DNA of 64,000 nucleotides from Takashimella koratensis. Its lineage: Eukaryota > Basidiomycota > Tremellomycetes > Trichosporonales > Tetragoniomycetaceae. Below, piece after piece: positions 35,873 to 45,435 of this stretch. Within the stretch, counting starts at the first letter, position 1. The number at the start of each line of letters is the position of its first letter. Made by a program: the position numbers and the translations under genes. The notes beneath the pieces were generated by a model. That model saw only the letters and a program-made list of their open reading frames with translations. It was not told where the DNA came from and searched no databases. Location of the stretch: assembly GCA_003116875.1 (NCBI GenBank), contig BCKT01000002.1, positions 1,798,001 through 1,862,000 of the forward strand. The letters are read 5' to 3'.

Positions 35873-36757
35873 ATTCAATCAGCCGCGAAGCGGTCAGGTC
35901 AAGTTCGGGGGAGGAGGAGGTAAGGTTGGGGGGGTCGTCGGAAAGATGAGGGGACGGAAAAAGTGTGTTGGTCTCTCGCGTCGCGTCGATGGAAAGTCAT
36001 CAACAGCGGAAGCAAATTTCGGTAAATGAAGAGAAAGAATCCACCGTGGGCAAGTGGCACAAGGCACTCTCCGTCCCCTCGTTCAGCCATCATCCCGTCG
36101 TGCGCATAGGCATGGGTGCACAGACCCAACAACGCATGGGCATGACTAGATTTGCCTCAACCGGCTACACCCAAACTTCTGCTCACTGTAATTACTCACG
36201 CCGCCTCGTAACGTAAGAGGAACCCGTATCGTGGGAATCGGACGGGGGACACACGTCTCTGGTGGGAAACCGAGGTGGCGGGATTCGTGAGACGGTGTGA
36301 ACGAGTGAAAAAAACTCGTTCGTGGGTTTTGGGTTTTACGAGATGTAAAGTTACAGGTCAACCTTACATTCAGCCAATGTTCAACATGAGAATGCATGTC
36401 CACCACAATGTATTAGTCAAAGAGCGCCGCACGCAGCTAAAAGGGTCATCGGCAATCCGCAACCCGTTTCGAAGTTCCTGTTCACAAAGCAGACCGTTCA
36501 CAGTAACTGATGGTTGCTGACATACGCGCCGCGTAAGTAAGACACAGAGGGCGGCCAAGGTAAACAGGGTGGTGGAAAGTCATATCAAAGCTGTGTGTTA
36601 GATGTTGACTATGGGGAGAGGGGATGGTCCCACTAAGTCGCACTTGACATCCCATTCGGCACGCAGACATGCTGGAAATGCATCATCGGAAGGGGATCAC
36701 TAAATATTTCATTCACTCTCCTGCAAAGTAGGAGTTGCGACCTGCCGACATGGTTGC
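35873..36757. other. Spacer before the tandem gene family
   Basis: 885 bp between the Dpb3-type gene and the first (broken) member of the tandem family. Frames present are short and unconvincing. Confidence 0.35.
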
Positions 36758-37384
36758 CTAGCATAACTGAATATTGCTATGGTCAGATGGCTCAGGCTCA
36801 GGAGACTCGGCGTCCGAAAGCGCCTTAGTCAACCCACGCGCCAACGATATCTCCCACGCCGATGAGGTTGGGAAATTCTTCAGATACAGAGGTGTTGGTG
36901 CGATAGACTTCCCAGTCCAAAAGATCGGGGTGACATTTTCGAAGTTGAGCGTCAATCTTGCCCTCGTGGTTTGGTGGGAGCTTGTCTCAGCTGACTTGGA
37001 CTTGAATGACAAGATCATGGGCGCCGGACCGCTTGTGGGACATGCCGCAGGAAGCGCCGGTGAGCGAGAATACTGCGTGGATTTCGCTCCAGTCAAAAAA
37101 GTTGATAATCAAGCTGTCAATACTCGTCTGGAGCACATCGAGCGGTTCGTCGTCGTATGTAAAGTTTCTCTCCACATACTCCTTCAAACGTTTGATGAAA
37201 AAGGGATTAAGATTGGTGATATCTTCTTCGCTGTCCTTGGAGTGGAGTTGCCCGTTGAAGGTATACTCAAATTCCCGGCTTCATCTTTCACAAGTTTCGA
37301 AGGTGAACATGGTTGCCAAGGAAGCTGAGAGAAAGCGGTGTCCTTGATATCCTCTTTGCTCGAATCGCTCGTGTCGGTGGTCAT
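36758..37384 (-). pseudogene. Broken member of the tandem family (copy 1)
   Basis: It opens at ATG 37384 (MTTDTSDSSKED...) and keeps the family signature FSQLPWQPCSPSKL near the N-terminus. Homology then moves to a second frame (EYTFNGQLHSKDSEEDITNL, LKEYVERNFTYDDEPLDVLQ) and later to a third frame holding FENVTPIFWTGKSIAPTPLY. At least two frame breaks are therefore needed, one near 37275 and one near 37080-37000. No GT-AG introns explain them. The upstream TATA-like element is still present, so decay seems recent. Confidence 0.7.
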
Positions 37385-37494
37385 TGGTGAGGACTTGTTA
37401 TGAGGGTCTGCAGTTCAGAAGTGGTTAGGGTGATATGGGTGAATCTAAGGTAGGCTACAAGAGTAAAAGGGGAAAGCGGGGTGATAACCCCTCC

Positions 37495-37500
37495 ATATAA
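37495..37500 (-). promoter_or_regulatory. TATA-like box upstream of copy 1
   Basis: TTATAT on the minus strand, about 112 nt before ATG 37384. Confidence 0.35.
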
Positions 37501-37723
37501 GCTATGGGACTTGAATGAATACGAGAAACTACCCGAGTCATGGCGACTATTGATACCGACGTTGGTGGCATTATCCTTTGTTGGGCTAAACTACCGAAAA
37601 TATCACCGTAAGCCAGAAAGGAAGATAGCACAAGGGAGTCTCACCCGTCAGCGTCATCGTCTGTGAATGAAAGGAGGCTGCCCACAAAGGAGGGGCAGTC
37701 TGAGAGGTCGGAAGCATATGGGT

Positions 37724-37792
37724 GACCTTTGAGCGCGCTCGGAGTTTCACCCTATAATGAACCTTTGAAACTGCTCGGAGACTAAAGCAGGA
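37724..37792. repeat. Array-specific upstream module, unit 1
   Basis: Two half-sites of form ACCTTTGA(N)GCTCGGA, 36 nt apart, ending in AGCAGG. It lies about 340 nt upstream of copy 1's ATG. Related modules precede copies 2 and 3. Confidence 0.6.
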
Positions 37793-37943
37793 GGCGATTT
37801 CATCCACAATAAAGATACCATCTATGTACAACATAGGCCATGGTAATGAACTACCTGGATATCAGACTTGATAACCACCATCCTCGCCAACTGCGCGTCT
37901 GAGCCTAACCCCTTCTGATTGTGTGATGACGAAAGTTGTTCTA

Positions 37944-38525
37944 TCAGAAGATGAAGTATTCGTCATCATGTTCGACATCATCCGGCTCTTCACTAGGACA
38001 ATACGGATCCTCGCTCTCGAGGACACAAAGAGGCGTGTGGATAGATTTTCCAGACCATTCAAGCGAGCCGACACTTGAAACCCTGACCGTTGCCAATCTC
38101 TTTGTCTTTGGCCAGTCACCGGAGCTGGACGAGGTGTATGGGATCTTGAACTCGAAGGTCGTCAGATCATTGGCAGATCTGGTGCCCGTGACGGCCACTC
38201 CAGCGGCAGGGCGATAATCCGCTTCAGCCGCGTCAGAGAGTAAGTCAAAAAGCATTTTATCCAGTGTGCTCTGAGTCATGGGGAGCTGATCAACATGGTC
38301 CGTCCCAAAGTTGCGGCGCATGTAAGAATCAAGGCACATAACATGCAGTTCAGTCAGATTGGCAAGCTGGCCGTCTTCTGACTTCAGTAGCCCGCTGAAG
38401 ACATACATGACGTTGCCTTCCTGGTCTCGCAAGAATCTTGGGGGCGTGCATGGCTGGTAGTTGAGCCGAGAGAAGTCGATCACCTCCATACTAGAGTTTT
38501 CACTGGTTTCGAGGCGGCTTGGCAT
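37944..38525 (-). CDS. Tandem family member (copy 2), intact, unknown function
   Basis: An intronless frame of 193 residues starting MPSRLETSENSSMEVIDFSR. Family blocks are: FSRLNYQPCTPPRFLRDQEG near the N-terminus, LTELHVMCLDSYMRRNFG in the middle (a likely helix), LTTFEFKIPYT, then VRVSSVGSLEWSGKSIHTPL. The acidic C-terminus ends DDEYFIF. No signal peptide or membrane helix, so cytosolic or nuclear. The nearest relatives are its neighbours; I recognise no known domain. A longer frame opens at 38732, but the ATG at 38525 lies 86 nt behind a TATA box and matches where the other copies start. Confidence 0.7.
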   Translation of the reverse strand: MPSRLETSENSSMEVIDFSRLNYQPCTPPRFLRDQEGNVMYVFSGLLKSEDGQLANLTELHVMCLDSYMRRNFGTDHVDQLPMTQSTLDKMLFDLLSDAAEADYRPAAGVAVTGTRSANDLTTFEFKIPYTSSSSGDWPKTKRLATVRVSSVGSLEWSGKSIHTPLCVLESEDPYCPSEEPDDVEHDDEYFIF

Positions 38526-38610
38526 AGTGATCTTACTCCGGGACAATTGGGTGGCTTGAGTGAGTAAGAGAAAGTGGATGAGAGGGGATTGTGCGGGTGA
38601 TATTGTCAAG

Positions 38611-38616
38611 TTTATA
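38611..38616 (-). promoter_or_regulatory. TATA box of copy 2
   Basis: TATAAA on the minus strand, about 86-91 nt upstream of ATG 38525. Confidence 0.5.
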
Positions 38617-38826
38617 GGGGACCGGGACGTGATCCATTTTATAGCACCCATATGCACCCATAGCCGGTTTGGTCCCACATCACTGTAGGCGACTCCGTTG
38701 AAAACGCACCAAAAACGCATCCGAAAGTCCACAAAGGAATGTCGGCGAAAGGAGTACTATCCGTCTTGTTTTTACCGCCTTGCAAGTGGGAAATGCTTAA
38801 CCAGAGAGAGGTGTCGGGACTATCAG

Positions 38827-38896
38827 TCAACCTTTGAAGGCGCTCGGAACCTTTAACCTGCGGTAAACCTTTGAGACTGCTCGGATACTATTGCAG
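38827..38896. repeat. Array-specific upstream module, unit 2
   Basis: Two ACCTTTGA(N)GCTCGGA half-sites 37 nt apart (38830 and 38867), about 302 nt upstream of copy 2's ATG. Clearly related to the module at 37724. Confidence 0.65.
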
Positions 38897-39177
38897 GTAG
38901 CGCTTGATGTAGAGTAGCCGAGGCTTGTAAGCACCCGGAAGCTCCTTGGCGCCACCCGCATAGTAGAGGGAGCACTCGGACCAACAAATGTCATGATAAG
39001 TGGAGCGAGGTGAATGACGAGAAATAACGCAGCAAGCAGCGTACATCTTGCGAATCTCACCATCGTCTTTCCTAGTGAACAGACTCGGTATACCACCGAC
39101 ACACCCGAATGCATAGTTGTACAAACCGCTGGCTGAGCCCTCCTCACACCTGCTGTCCTATTGGGCCCGCTTGCTCA

Positions 39178-39783
39178 CTAATCTGCTGAACGGTCTGATA
39201 CCAACAGCTCGTCGTTGGGGAACAAGGAATTCTCCTCAAAAACAAGCTTGTGAGCAGGATAAAATGCCAGTTTACGCTCCTCAACGGAAGCAGGCGTGGT
39301 GACAGTTGTTCCCGACCACTTCAATGGATGAACGTTCGATACCTTGACTATCACTTTCGACATTATATTCTCCTTGCCGTCCGAGTTGGACGTGGTAAAC
39401 GGTACTCGAAACTTGAAAGTCTTCAGTTCTTCGGTAACGCTCGCATCTGTCGCCTCCGCTCGCCGGAAAGGTTCATAAACTGCTTCTTCCGCTTGGTAGA
39501 GGAAATTCGAGAGTAGCTTGTTGAGCGTTTCATTAGACATGTCGAGCTTGTGATTATGGAATTGGCGTCTCATGTAAGAAGCCAAGGCCATCATATGAAA
39601 TTCAGTCAGTGAGACCTCTTTGTTCTGATCATCTTTGTAACGAAGCTTGCCATCGATGAGATACGTCAAGATTCCGTCTTCGCCTTGGCCGAAGCTTGTG
39701 GGTGAACATGGCTTGTAATCTCAACTGGAGAAGTCGATATCTTTGATTTCGTCGACAGACGTAGCTTTCGTGTTGCTTGCCAT
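39178..39783 (-). pseudogene. Tandem family member with one in-frame stop (copy 3)
   Basis: The frame opens at ATG 39783 (MASNTKATSVDEIKDIDFSS). It meets TGA at 39723-39721, exactly where copies 2 and 4 have Leu, then stays open to the family-like end at 39178. Signature blocks after the stop are intact: DYKPCSPTSFGQGEDG, LTEFHMMALASYMRRQF, LKTFKFRVPFT, VKVSNVHPLKWSGTTVTTPA. It is a minimal lesion: a new pseudogene, a sequence error, or a readthrough site. The TATA box and upstream module are intact. Confidence 0.65.
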
Positions 39784-39866
39784 TGGTGGTAATCCAGAGC
39801 TTGGGGTGAGTGGGTGGTTTGCGTGAGTAAGAGACAGTGAAGGAGAGGGAAGGCTGTCGTCTTGCT

Positions 39867-39874
39867 TATATATA
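39867..39874 (-). promoter_or_regulatory. TATA box of copy 3
   Basis: TATATATA on the minus strand, about 84-91 nt before ATG 39783. The flank GGAGACCGGGAC is shared with copy 2's promoter (near 38618). Confidence 0.5.
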
Positions 39875-40087
39875 GGAGACCGGGACACTCACCCTCTCTC
39901 TTGGAGTGCGGCAACATTTCAGCTAACCAATGGCAAGTTTGGATGCATCGTTGTGCGTCACACCTTTGAAAACACTCTCGAAATGCCACCGCGGGCGGGC
40001 AAAGGAATGCCCTCATTGGAGTGCTACTCTTCCTTTTTATCATGGTGGAAAGGATGGAGCGGCTACAGAGCTCGGGACGACATGCTC

Positions 40088-40155
40088 CACCTTTGAAGGT
40101 GTTCGGAGGCTTAACAAGTGGACAACCTCTCTAGCTGTTCAGAGAGTATATCACA
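40088..40155. repeat. Array-specific upstream module, unit 3
   Basis: ACCTTTGAAGGTGTTCGGAGG and a weaker second half-site about 36 nt on, about 305 nt upstream of copy 3's ATG. Diverged copy of the modules at 37724 and 38827. Confidence 0.5.
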
Positions 40156-40270
40156 GCAAGCAGCAGCACCATTCACGATTTACGGTAGACATACTCGGAA
40201 TGCATTGTCGTCTGTGCTACGGAATCAAGCCCTCTCACTGACTGGGACTTACGACCTGTACCCCTGAGAC

Positions 40271-40915
40271 CTAGAATTCGTCGGCCTCGTCTCCAAATGA
40301 ACAGGAACAGTCGGACGAGTTGGCCAAGTTATGCCACGTTTCGAGGTGTGATGAATTCTCCGCAAGTATCTCATAGGCATAAACCGGTGTATCAATCGAC
40401 TTTCCCGACCAACCGAGTGGAGGCACATTGGATACCTTGACTGTGGCTCTCCTATTTCTGATTTCTTGACGACCTGCTTTCGATGTAACATGTCTGTATG
40501 GGAGATCAAATTTCAGGGTTCGCATTTCTTCATCTGATGTGGCTGAGGCGGGGACCGCTTCGGAGATAGACTGATAGGGATAGGGGACCTCTGTTGCCCC
40601 AGACAAGAATTTGAACAGTAGACTGTCAACTGTCTTCTTGCTCATCTCAAGTGGTCTGTCGCCTAGCGCCCACTTGCTCAAATCAATGGGAGTGTCATTC
40701 AACTCTTGCTTCATATACCGAGCAAGAACCATCAAGTGCGTTTCGGTCAGAAAAGCCGTCTGGCGCCGATCCACTTTCGCACAAAGTTGAGCATTGACTG
40801 TGAACGTATACCTACCCCTGTCATCTTTTTCAAAGGTTGTAGGAGAGCTTGGCTGCCAAGCAAGCTGGGAAAAGTCTGGCCCACTGGGGAGTGAAGTGTT
40901 TTCGTCGCTTGACAT
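40271..40915 (-). CDS. Tandem family member (copy 4), intact, unknown function
   Basis: An intronless frame of 214 residues from ATG 40915 (MSSDENTSLPSGPDFSQLAW). Family blocks are FSQLAWQPSSPTTFEKDDRG, LTETHLMVLARYMKQELN, MRTLKFDLPYRH and VKVSNVPPLGWSGKSIDTPV. It carries a short insert after the helix block (LSKWALGDRPLEM) and an acidic, Cys-containing tail (SSDCSCSFGDEADEF). No signal peptide. A TATA box lies about 90 nt upstream. It is the most divergent and longest copy, probably the oldest. Function unknown. Confidence 0.75.
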   Translation of the reverse strand: MSSDENTSLPSGPDFSQLAWQPSSPTTFEKDDRGRYTFTVNAQLCAKVDRRQTAFLTETHLMVLARYMKQELNDTPIDLSKWALGDRPLEMSKKTVDSLLFKFLSGATEVPYPYQSISEAVPASATSDEEMRTLKFDLPYRHVTSKAGRQEIRNRRATVKVSNVPPLGWSGKSIDTPVYAYEILAENSSHLETWHNLANSSDCSCSFGDEADEF

Positions 40916-41003
40916 TGGTAAGAGATTGAACGCGATATGCGTGGTCAGGTTGCGTGAACTATGGGAAAGTCGATCAGACGAAAGTGGGGGGAGGCTGCAC
41001 GAT

Positions 41004-41010
41004 TTTTATA
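41004..41010 (-). promoter_or_regulatory. TATA box of copy 4
   Basis: TATAAAA on the minus strand, about 90-95 nt before ATG 40915. Confidence 0.45.
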
Positions 41011-41019
41011 GCAAGTCTC

Positions 41020-42395
41020 AGATGCTCCCGATTTTCACGACGGAAAGGAAACCAACTTGGGGGAGGGGGGCGGTTTCCCTCCGAGCTGTGGTAGGACGCT
41101 CCTCTCTCTTCGCTGCAACAACCACACAAAGGGTGTTGATATTCCCACTGCAAGCGGCAAGATCTATGTGGTCAATGACTCCGTTTGTCATTCTCACACA
41201 CTGCATGTACAGCCTGCCGTAAGAGAGGTGGGTCGCGCCGGAGAGTGGGTTTTTTTGGGGCGGTCGTCGTAGCCACTTTGCTTTTCGCCGAGGCCGCCAC
41301 CAAGCAAACGAAGCATACACTGCGTTGCAACCTTTCCAACATTTGTGCAACAACGTCTACGGCCTCGGGACAACTTTGGCGCGATGATTCCATTACTCTC
41401 TATGCACTGGTCAGCAAAGTTTCACGTTTATGAAGGTATGCAAGGTTTGAGTGTTACGCGATAACCACTGGGGATATGTGGACTTTGGTTTACGTAAAAT
41501 GAAGTCCTCGACGAGTGTGGGCGAAAACCAGACCAAGAGTATGCGTCAGATTGATTCATGCTCGCTGGGATAACTTTGGCTCCGTTCTCGGCATCCTGAA
41601 ACCTTGTTGGGGTACAAGGCGACCAAAACGAGCGACATGAACCGCAGCGTTGCTCGATCGGCGGGCGGGAAAAATCTCCCAGGGTCTGTCCACCTTTTTG
41701 CTGACTTTCATCCCCAAGTTACGTACAAGCGATCGAATCATAATAAGTAAGTTTCAAACCTGTCCATGCATACTGGGACAGCTTTGGCGCCAATTGGGAT
41801 TGATTTTAAAGCGTCCAATGAAGTTGCATCAAGAAAAACACACATGAGGATTCGGTGAGTGTTGTATTGTCTCTCACGCGTTTCTTGTTGGATCTTGAAG
41901 TCCGAGCTAAGGTGAAGTGAACATGCACGATACATAGTGAGCCCACGCTACCGACCGACTGGAGTCAACCCTCTCACGCTAAGCTCAGCGACATGATCTA
42001 TCACACAGGACTCGACTCAATCGCCATGGTATTTGAGCCTGATGTGTGGTTCTACGAACAATGCGGATGGATGGTTCTTGTATGGGGTTGTGGATCTTGT
42101 TTACAATTATGTCAATGTATCTACAACGAAGTTCTGAACATGTATGGCGTTGGGGTCGTATCGACAGCTGGGTGCTGTATGAATCGTCAATCGTGAGCGG
42201 TGGGCTTCTTGACAAAGCCGTGTGTGTCGATCGTGGTTGGGTGAATGCGTGTCTGCTACATTATACGGCGTTGCTGTCAGTCTTCACCCGTTGCTGTGAA
42301 TGGTGTGACGCCGGCTTCGATAATAGGCTCGGGCTAAAGTTGGTCGTAAACAAGTCCGCGGTCGTTCGAAGACGTTGGTATAGACAATGTCGGTC
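41020..42395. other. 1.4 kb without gene, with a motif repeated every ~200 bp
   Basis: No supported gene. GGGAYARCTTTGGCKC occurs at about 41368, 41567 and 41776. The segment around 41990-42390 has open frames on both strands but no motif or splice support. Confidence 0.4.
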
Positions 42396-44303
42396 CTAGG
42401 CGACGTCAATAGTAGCGTCGTTGAAAGCCTGCGAGAGAAGAGCCTCTGGTGACTCTTCCGCCCCGATGGACGCGATAACTTCCATGACTTCCTTCAAATC
42501 CCGAGTACGTCGATTCTCCTCGACGAGTCGTGGCTTGAGGTCTTCCTCGGTCAACATGCTCGTACCGTCCTTGAGAAAACACTCGTACGCCCTTCCGACG
42601 ACGATCCAGCCTCGGAAAGGAGGATGGTCGCCGTTCTCGCCAGAACCCGCGGTGGTGAGACACGTTTGAGGGAATGCGAGGTTAAACGTCTCTGGGACCA
42701 TGTATCGCGGGGTACCGCGGAGGATCGCTTTGGCCGCTTGGTAGATCGATGTTGAGGGATGCTTGAGTTCGTGATACGTAACGTCTCCAAGCGGTCTAGA
42801 AGGTCAGCGGTGCCTCAGCCAACGACAAGATAAACATACTCATCGGGGAATGCTAGCTCCCAGGTTCCGATGAAGGACCGCATGAGCTCGAGTTTGCTCA
42901 ATCGAGTCCGCATAGACTCGGTGATTGGCGTCCTACCCGGTGCCTTCCAGACGCCATTTTGCCTCGAGCCATTGACGATGACTTCGCCGGCCAGGCCGGT
43001 CGGCAAAACTTGCGCGAGCGAGACCATCGAGGGGACCGGCTCCATGGATGACGACTCGGCTATCGACTCTTTCGACCATCCAAACGGCACGGTCGAGAGG
43101 TGGATCATGGGCTTGTGAAGGCTATACGGGGCTGGGAGTCGGTCTGGAAGAAGTCAGCTAGTGCCTTGATACTTCAGCTCACCATCGATACCGCTCAGAC
43201 GGCCCCAGAGCGCTCTCTCGACCTCTTTCCGAATCCTCTCCCGCCATTTCCCATGAGGCACTTGTTCTCGAACAGTCTCAGGCGAATCCTCCTCGATGCC
43301 GCCTATGATGATGTGTTCGAGGTAGATGGGCTCGAAAAGAGGCTCAAGCAAGCCACCTTGCAATCCAAGAGCACACCACGACGCGATCTTGTCCGAGCAA
43401 GAAAACGAGGTGGTCGGGATCGACATGGCGCGGCCCGGTTTGGTACGGATGGCGCCGTAATTCTCGTATCCAAGTCGACCGCGGATCGCACTGCCGGGCA
43501 TGGCGGAGAGAATGGAGCTGACACCGTTTGCCTTGAACGCCGCCATCTCGGCGGATTGGTGGGCAGCGAGGTAGAGAGTGGATGCGTCGCCGCACTGAGG
43601 GTGTCAGTTGTTGCTCACCTGTGCAGCCTAAACGACTCACCGGGAGTACCGAGACATAGAGGACCACTTCAACTCCCTCTTTGAGGCAAAATTTGCCCTC
43701 ATTCCACTCCATAACCCCCATCCCTTGATGGCCCCGCAAGATATCTTTTGCCTCCCACAACAGCCAGGAGACAAAGCTGCGGCGAGCGATGACCTCGGCA
43801 TGCGAGTCGTGGAGAGTGTCACCCGCGGGAGGGAGTCGGCTGGAAGGGAGGCACTTGACGCCTGTACCAATGGAAATGGGGATGATCACCCGGCCGTCGG
43901 GGGTATAAGTCCGGGGGCGCGGTGGAAGAGGAGGCGCCGGGGGTTGTTTCGACCTCTTTGATCCCTTGGAGCGGGGACCCGACGATTGGGTGGACGGAAG
44001 GGAAGCGTGAGAAGAGAGGGTTGGGGACGAGGCAGGTGGTGTCGTGTTGGTAGACGGTGGATCTATGGGAGGCGTCGGTGTATGGTCGGGAGCGGATGAG
44101 TGGTCGTTGAGGTCAATGTCGTTGGTTTGAACAACAGGGAGGAGTTGGAGAGGGACTACCAGAGCGATACATGCGAGTACTGTCCACTCTGGGATGCCGT
44201 TGGACCTGACCTGCGGTTTGCCATGCTTTGGCAGCGAGGTGAAGGTATCGTGAGCAGCGCCCGCGATCGAGTCGCCGAAGGAAGCGGGGAGCGGGGTGGG
44301 CAT
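42396..44303 (-). CDS. TAD1: tRNA-specific adenosine deaminase (Tad1/ADAT1)
   Basis: Four exons (44303-43641, 43594-43183, 43143-42840, 42795-42396) give 592 residues from this start. The deaminase/editase domain shows SLPKHGKPQ and EWTVLACIAL, then the zinc ligands: HAEVIARRSF (His and catalytic Glu), VLPCGDAS across the first splice (Cys), and SFSCSDKIASWCALG (second Cys). These are followed by LEPLFEPIYLEHIIIGG. Tad1 converts A37 of tRNA-Ala to inosine. The N-terminal 100 residues are mostly low complexity. An in-frame ATG at 44534 would add 77 Ser/Pro-rich residues; I prefer 44303. Introns are 46, 39 and 44 nt. Confidence 0.85.
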
Positions 44304-44534
44304 GGTGGGGTCGGGGTCAGGGGACGTTGATAGAGAGGGAGTGGAAGGAGGAGGAGATTGAGATGTTGGAGAGGGGGAAGGAAGAGTTATGGGCGGTGAC
44401 ATGGACGTGGGGTGAGTGCTGGAGCCGGTGGCAACAATTTGAGGGTGGGATTGGGGTGGTTGTTGTTGTTGTTTCGGACATTCACCAGGGGCAAGATTGT
44501 CCGGGGAGGTGGAGGGAAGGAGGGGGCAGCTCAT

Positions 44535-45435
44535 GGTGACGAGGAGTTCGGAGAGGAGAGGGCGATGGTCGGGGCGGAGGGCATGATCGGGGGAAGGGAG
44601 GAGAGGGAGGAAGGAGGAAGGAGGAGTGAGGAAGGGGAGGAGGGAGAATGAGAGGAAGGATTAAGAGAAAAGAGAAGATGGAAGAGGAAGGTGACTCGTG
44701 TGTGTGTTTGTGTGTTTGTGTGTTTGTGTGTTTGTGTGTGTGCAGACCACCTTCCTCGCTCTCTGTGCGTCCTTTGGCCAGATCTTCTATGGTGACCCTA
44801 CGTTTTTGAAACTCGCTGCAAAAATGAAACACAGAATGTCAGATGAACCCGAACTCCGAAATTACGCTCGGCGCCGTCTGCTTCCGCTGGAAGGAGGGCC
44901 GACTCGTTCACATGCCATCGGGGTCAATCTAGAGTCACACCTGCCGCTGATTGATTGCCATGGCGTCATATGACGCCGAATAGCGGCGCCCGGTGTGTAC
45001 GAGGACATGCATTCACGCACAGACCGCCAGAGCGTGGTACGAGGGGTCACTTGTTCTTCCTTTCCTGCCGTCGTTCGGGATATTGACACCAGGGGCCAGT
45101 CGAGTGCGCTCTCACCGCTCACAATCCCGACCTGGCATCGGGGAGGCTGGAGGCTATGCATGCGCACCAACGCCCAATGGGCATGCATGGGTTCAGACCG
45201 AGCCGAGACACGACCGAACAATCCCTCGAGTTGACAGCTTGCCGCCAACAGTGATACACAGCCACCACTTTGGCCTTAAATGCCACGTCATCAACTCTGC
45301 TTCGATCAATGCCGGCCGCAACAAACCCATTTCGATTGTTGTCGTTGTCGTTGACCTCATTCATCTCTGCGGCGACGGTGGACGCTGGACCTCTTGCAAC
45401 TCTTGACCATCTTGCCATCGATCCACCAACACGTC
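44535..45435. other. Divergent promoter TAD1 / TAF12 with GT-rich repeat
   Basis: Purine-rich on the plus strand up to 44690, then a TGTGTGTT-type repeat at 44699-44743. The rest has no gene-like frames. Confidence 0.4.
44699..44743. repeat. GTGTGTTT octamer microsatellite
   Basis: About five units of GTGTGTTT flanked by GT runs. Confidence 0.8.
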
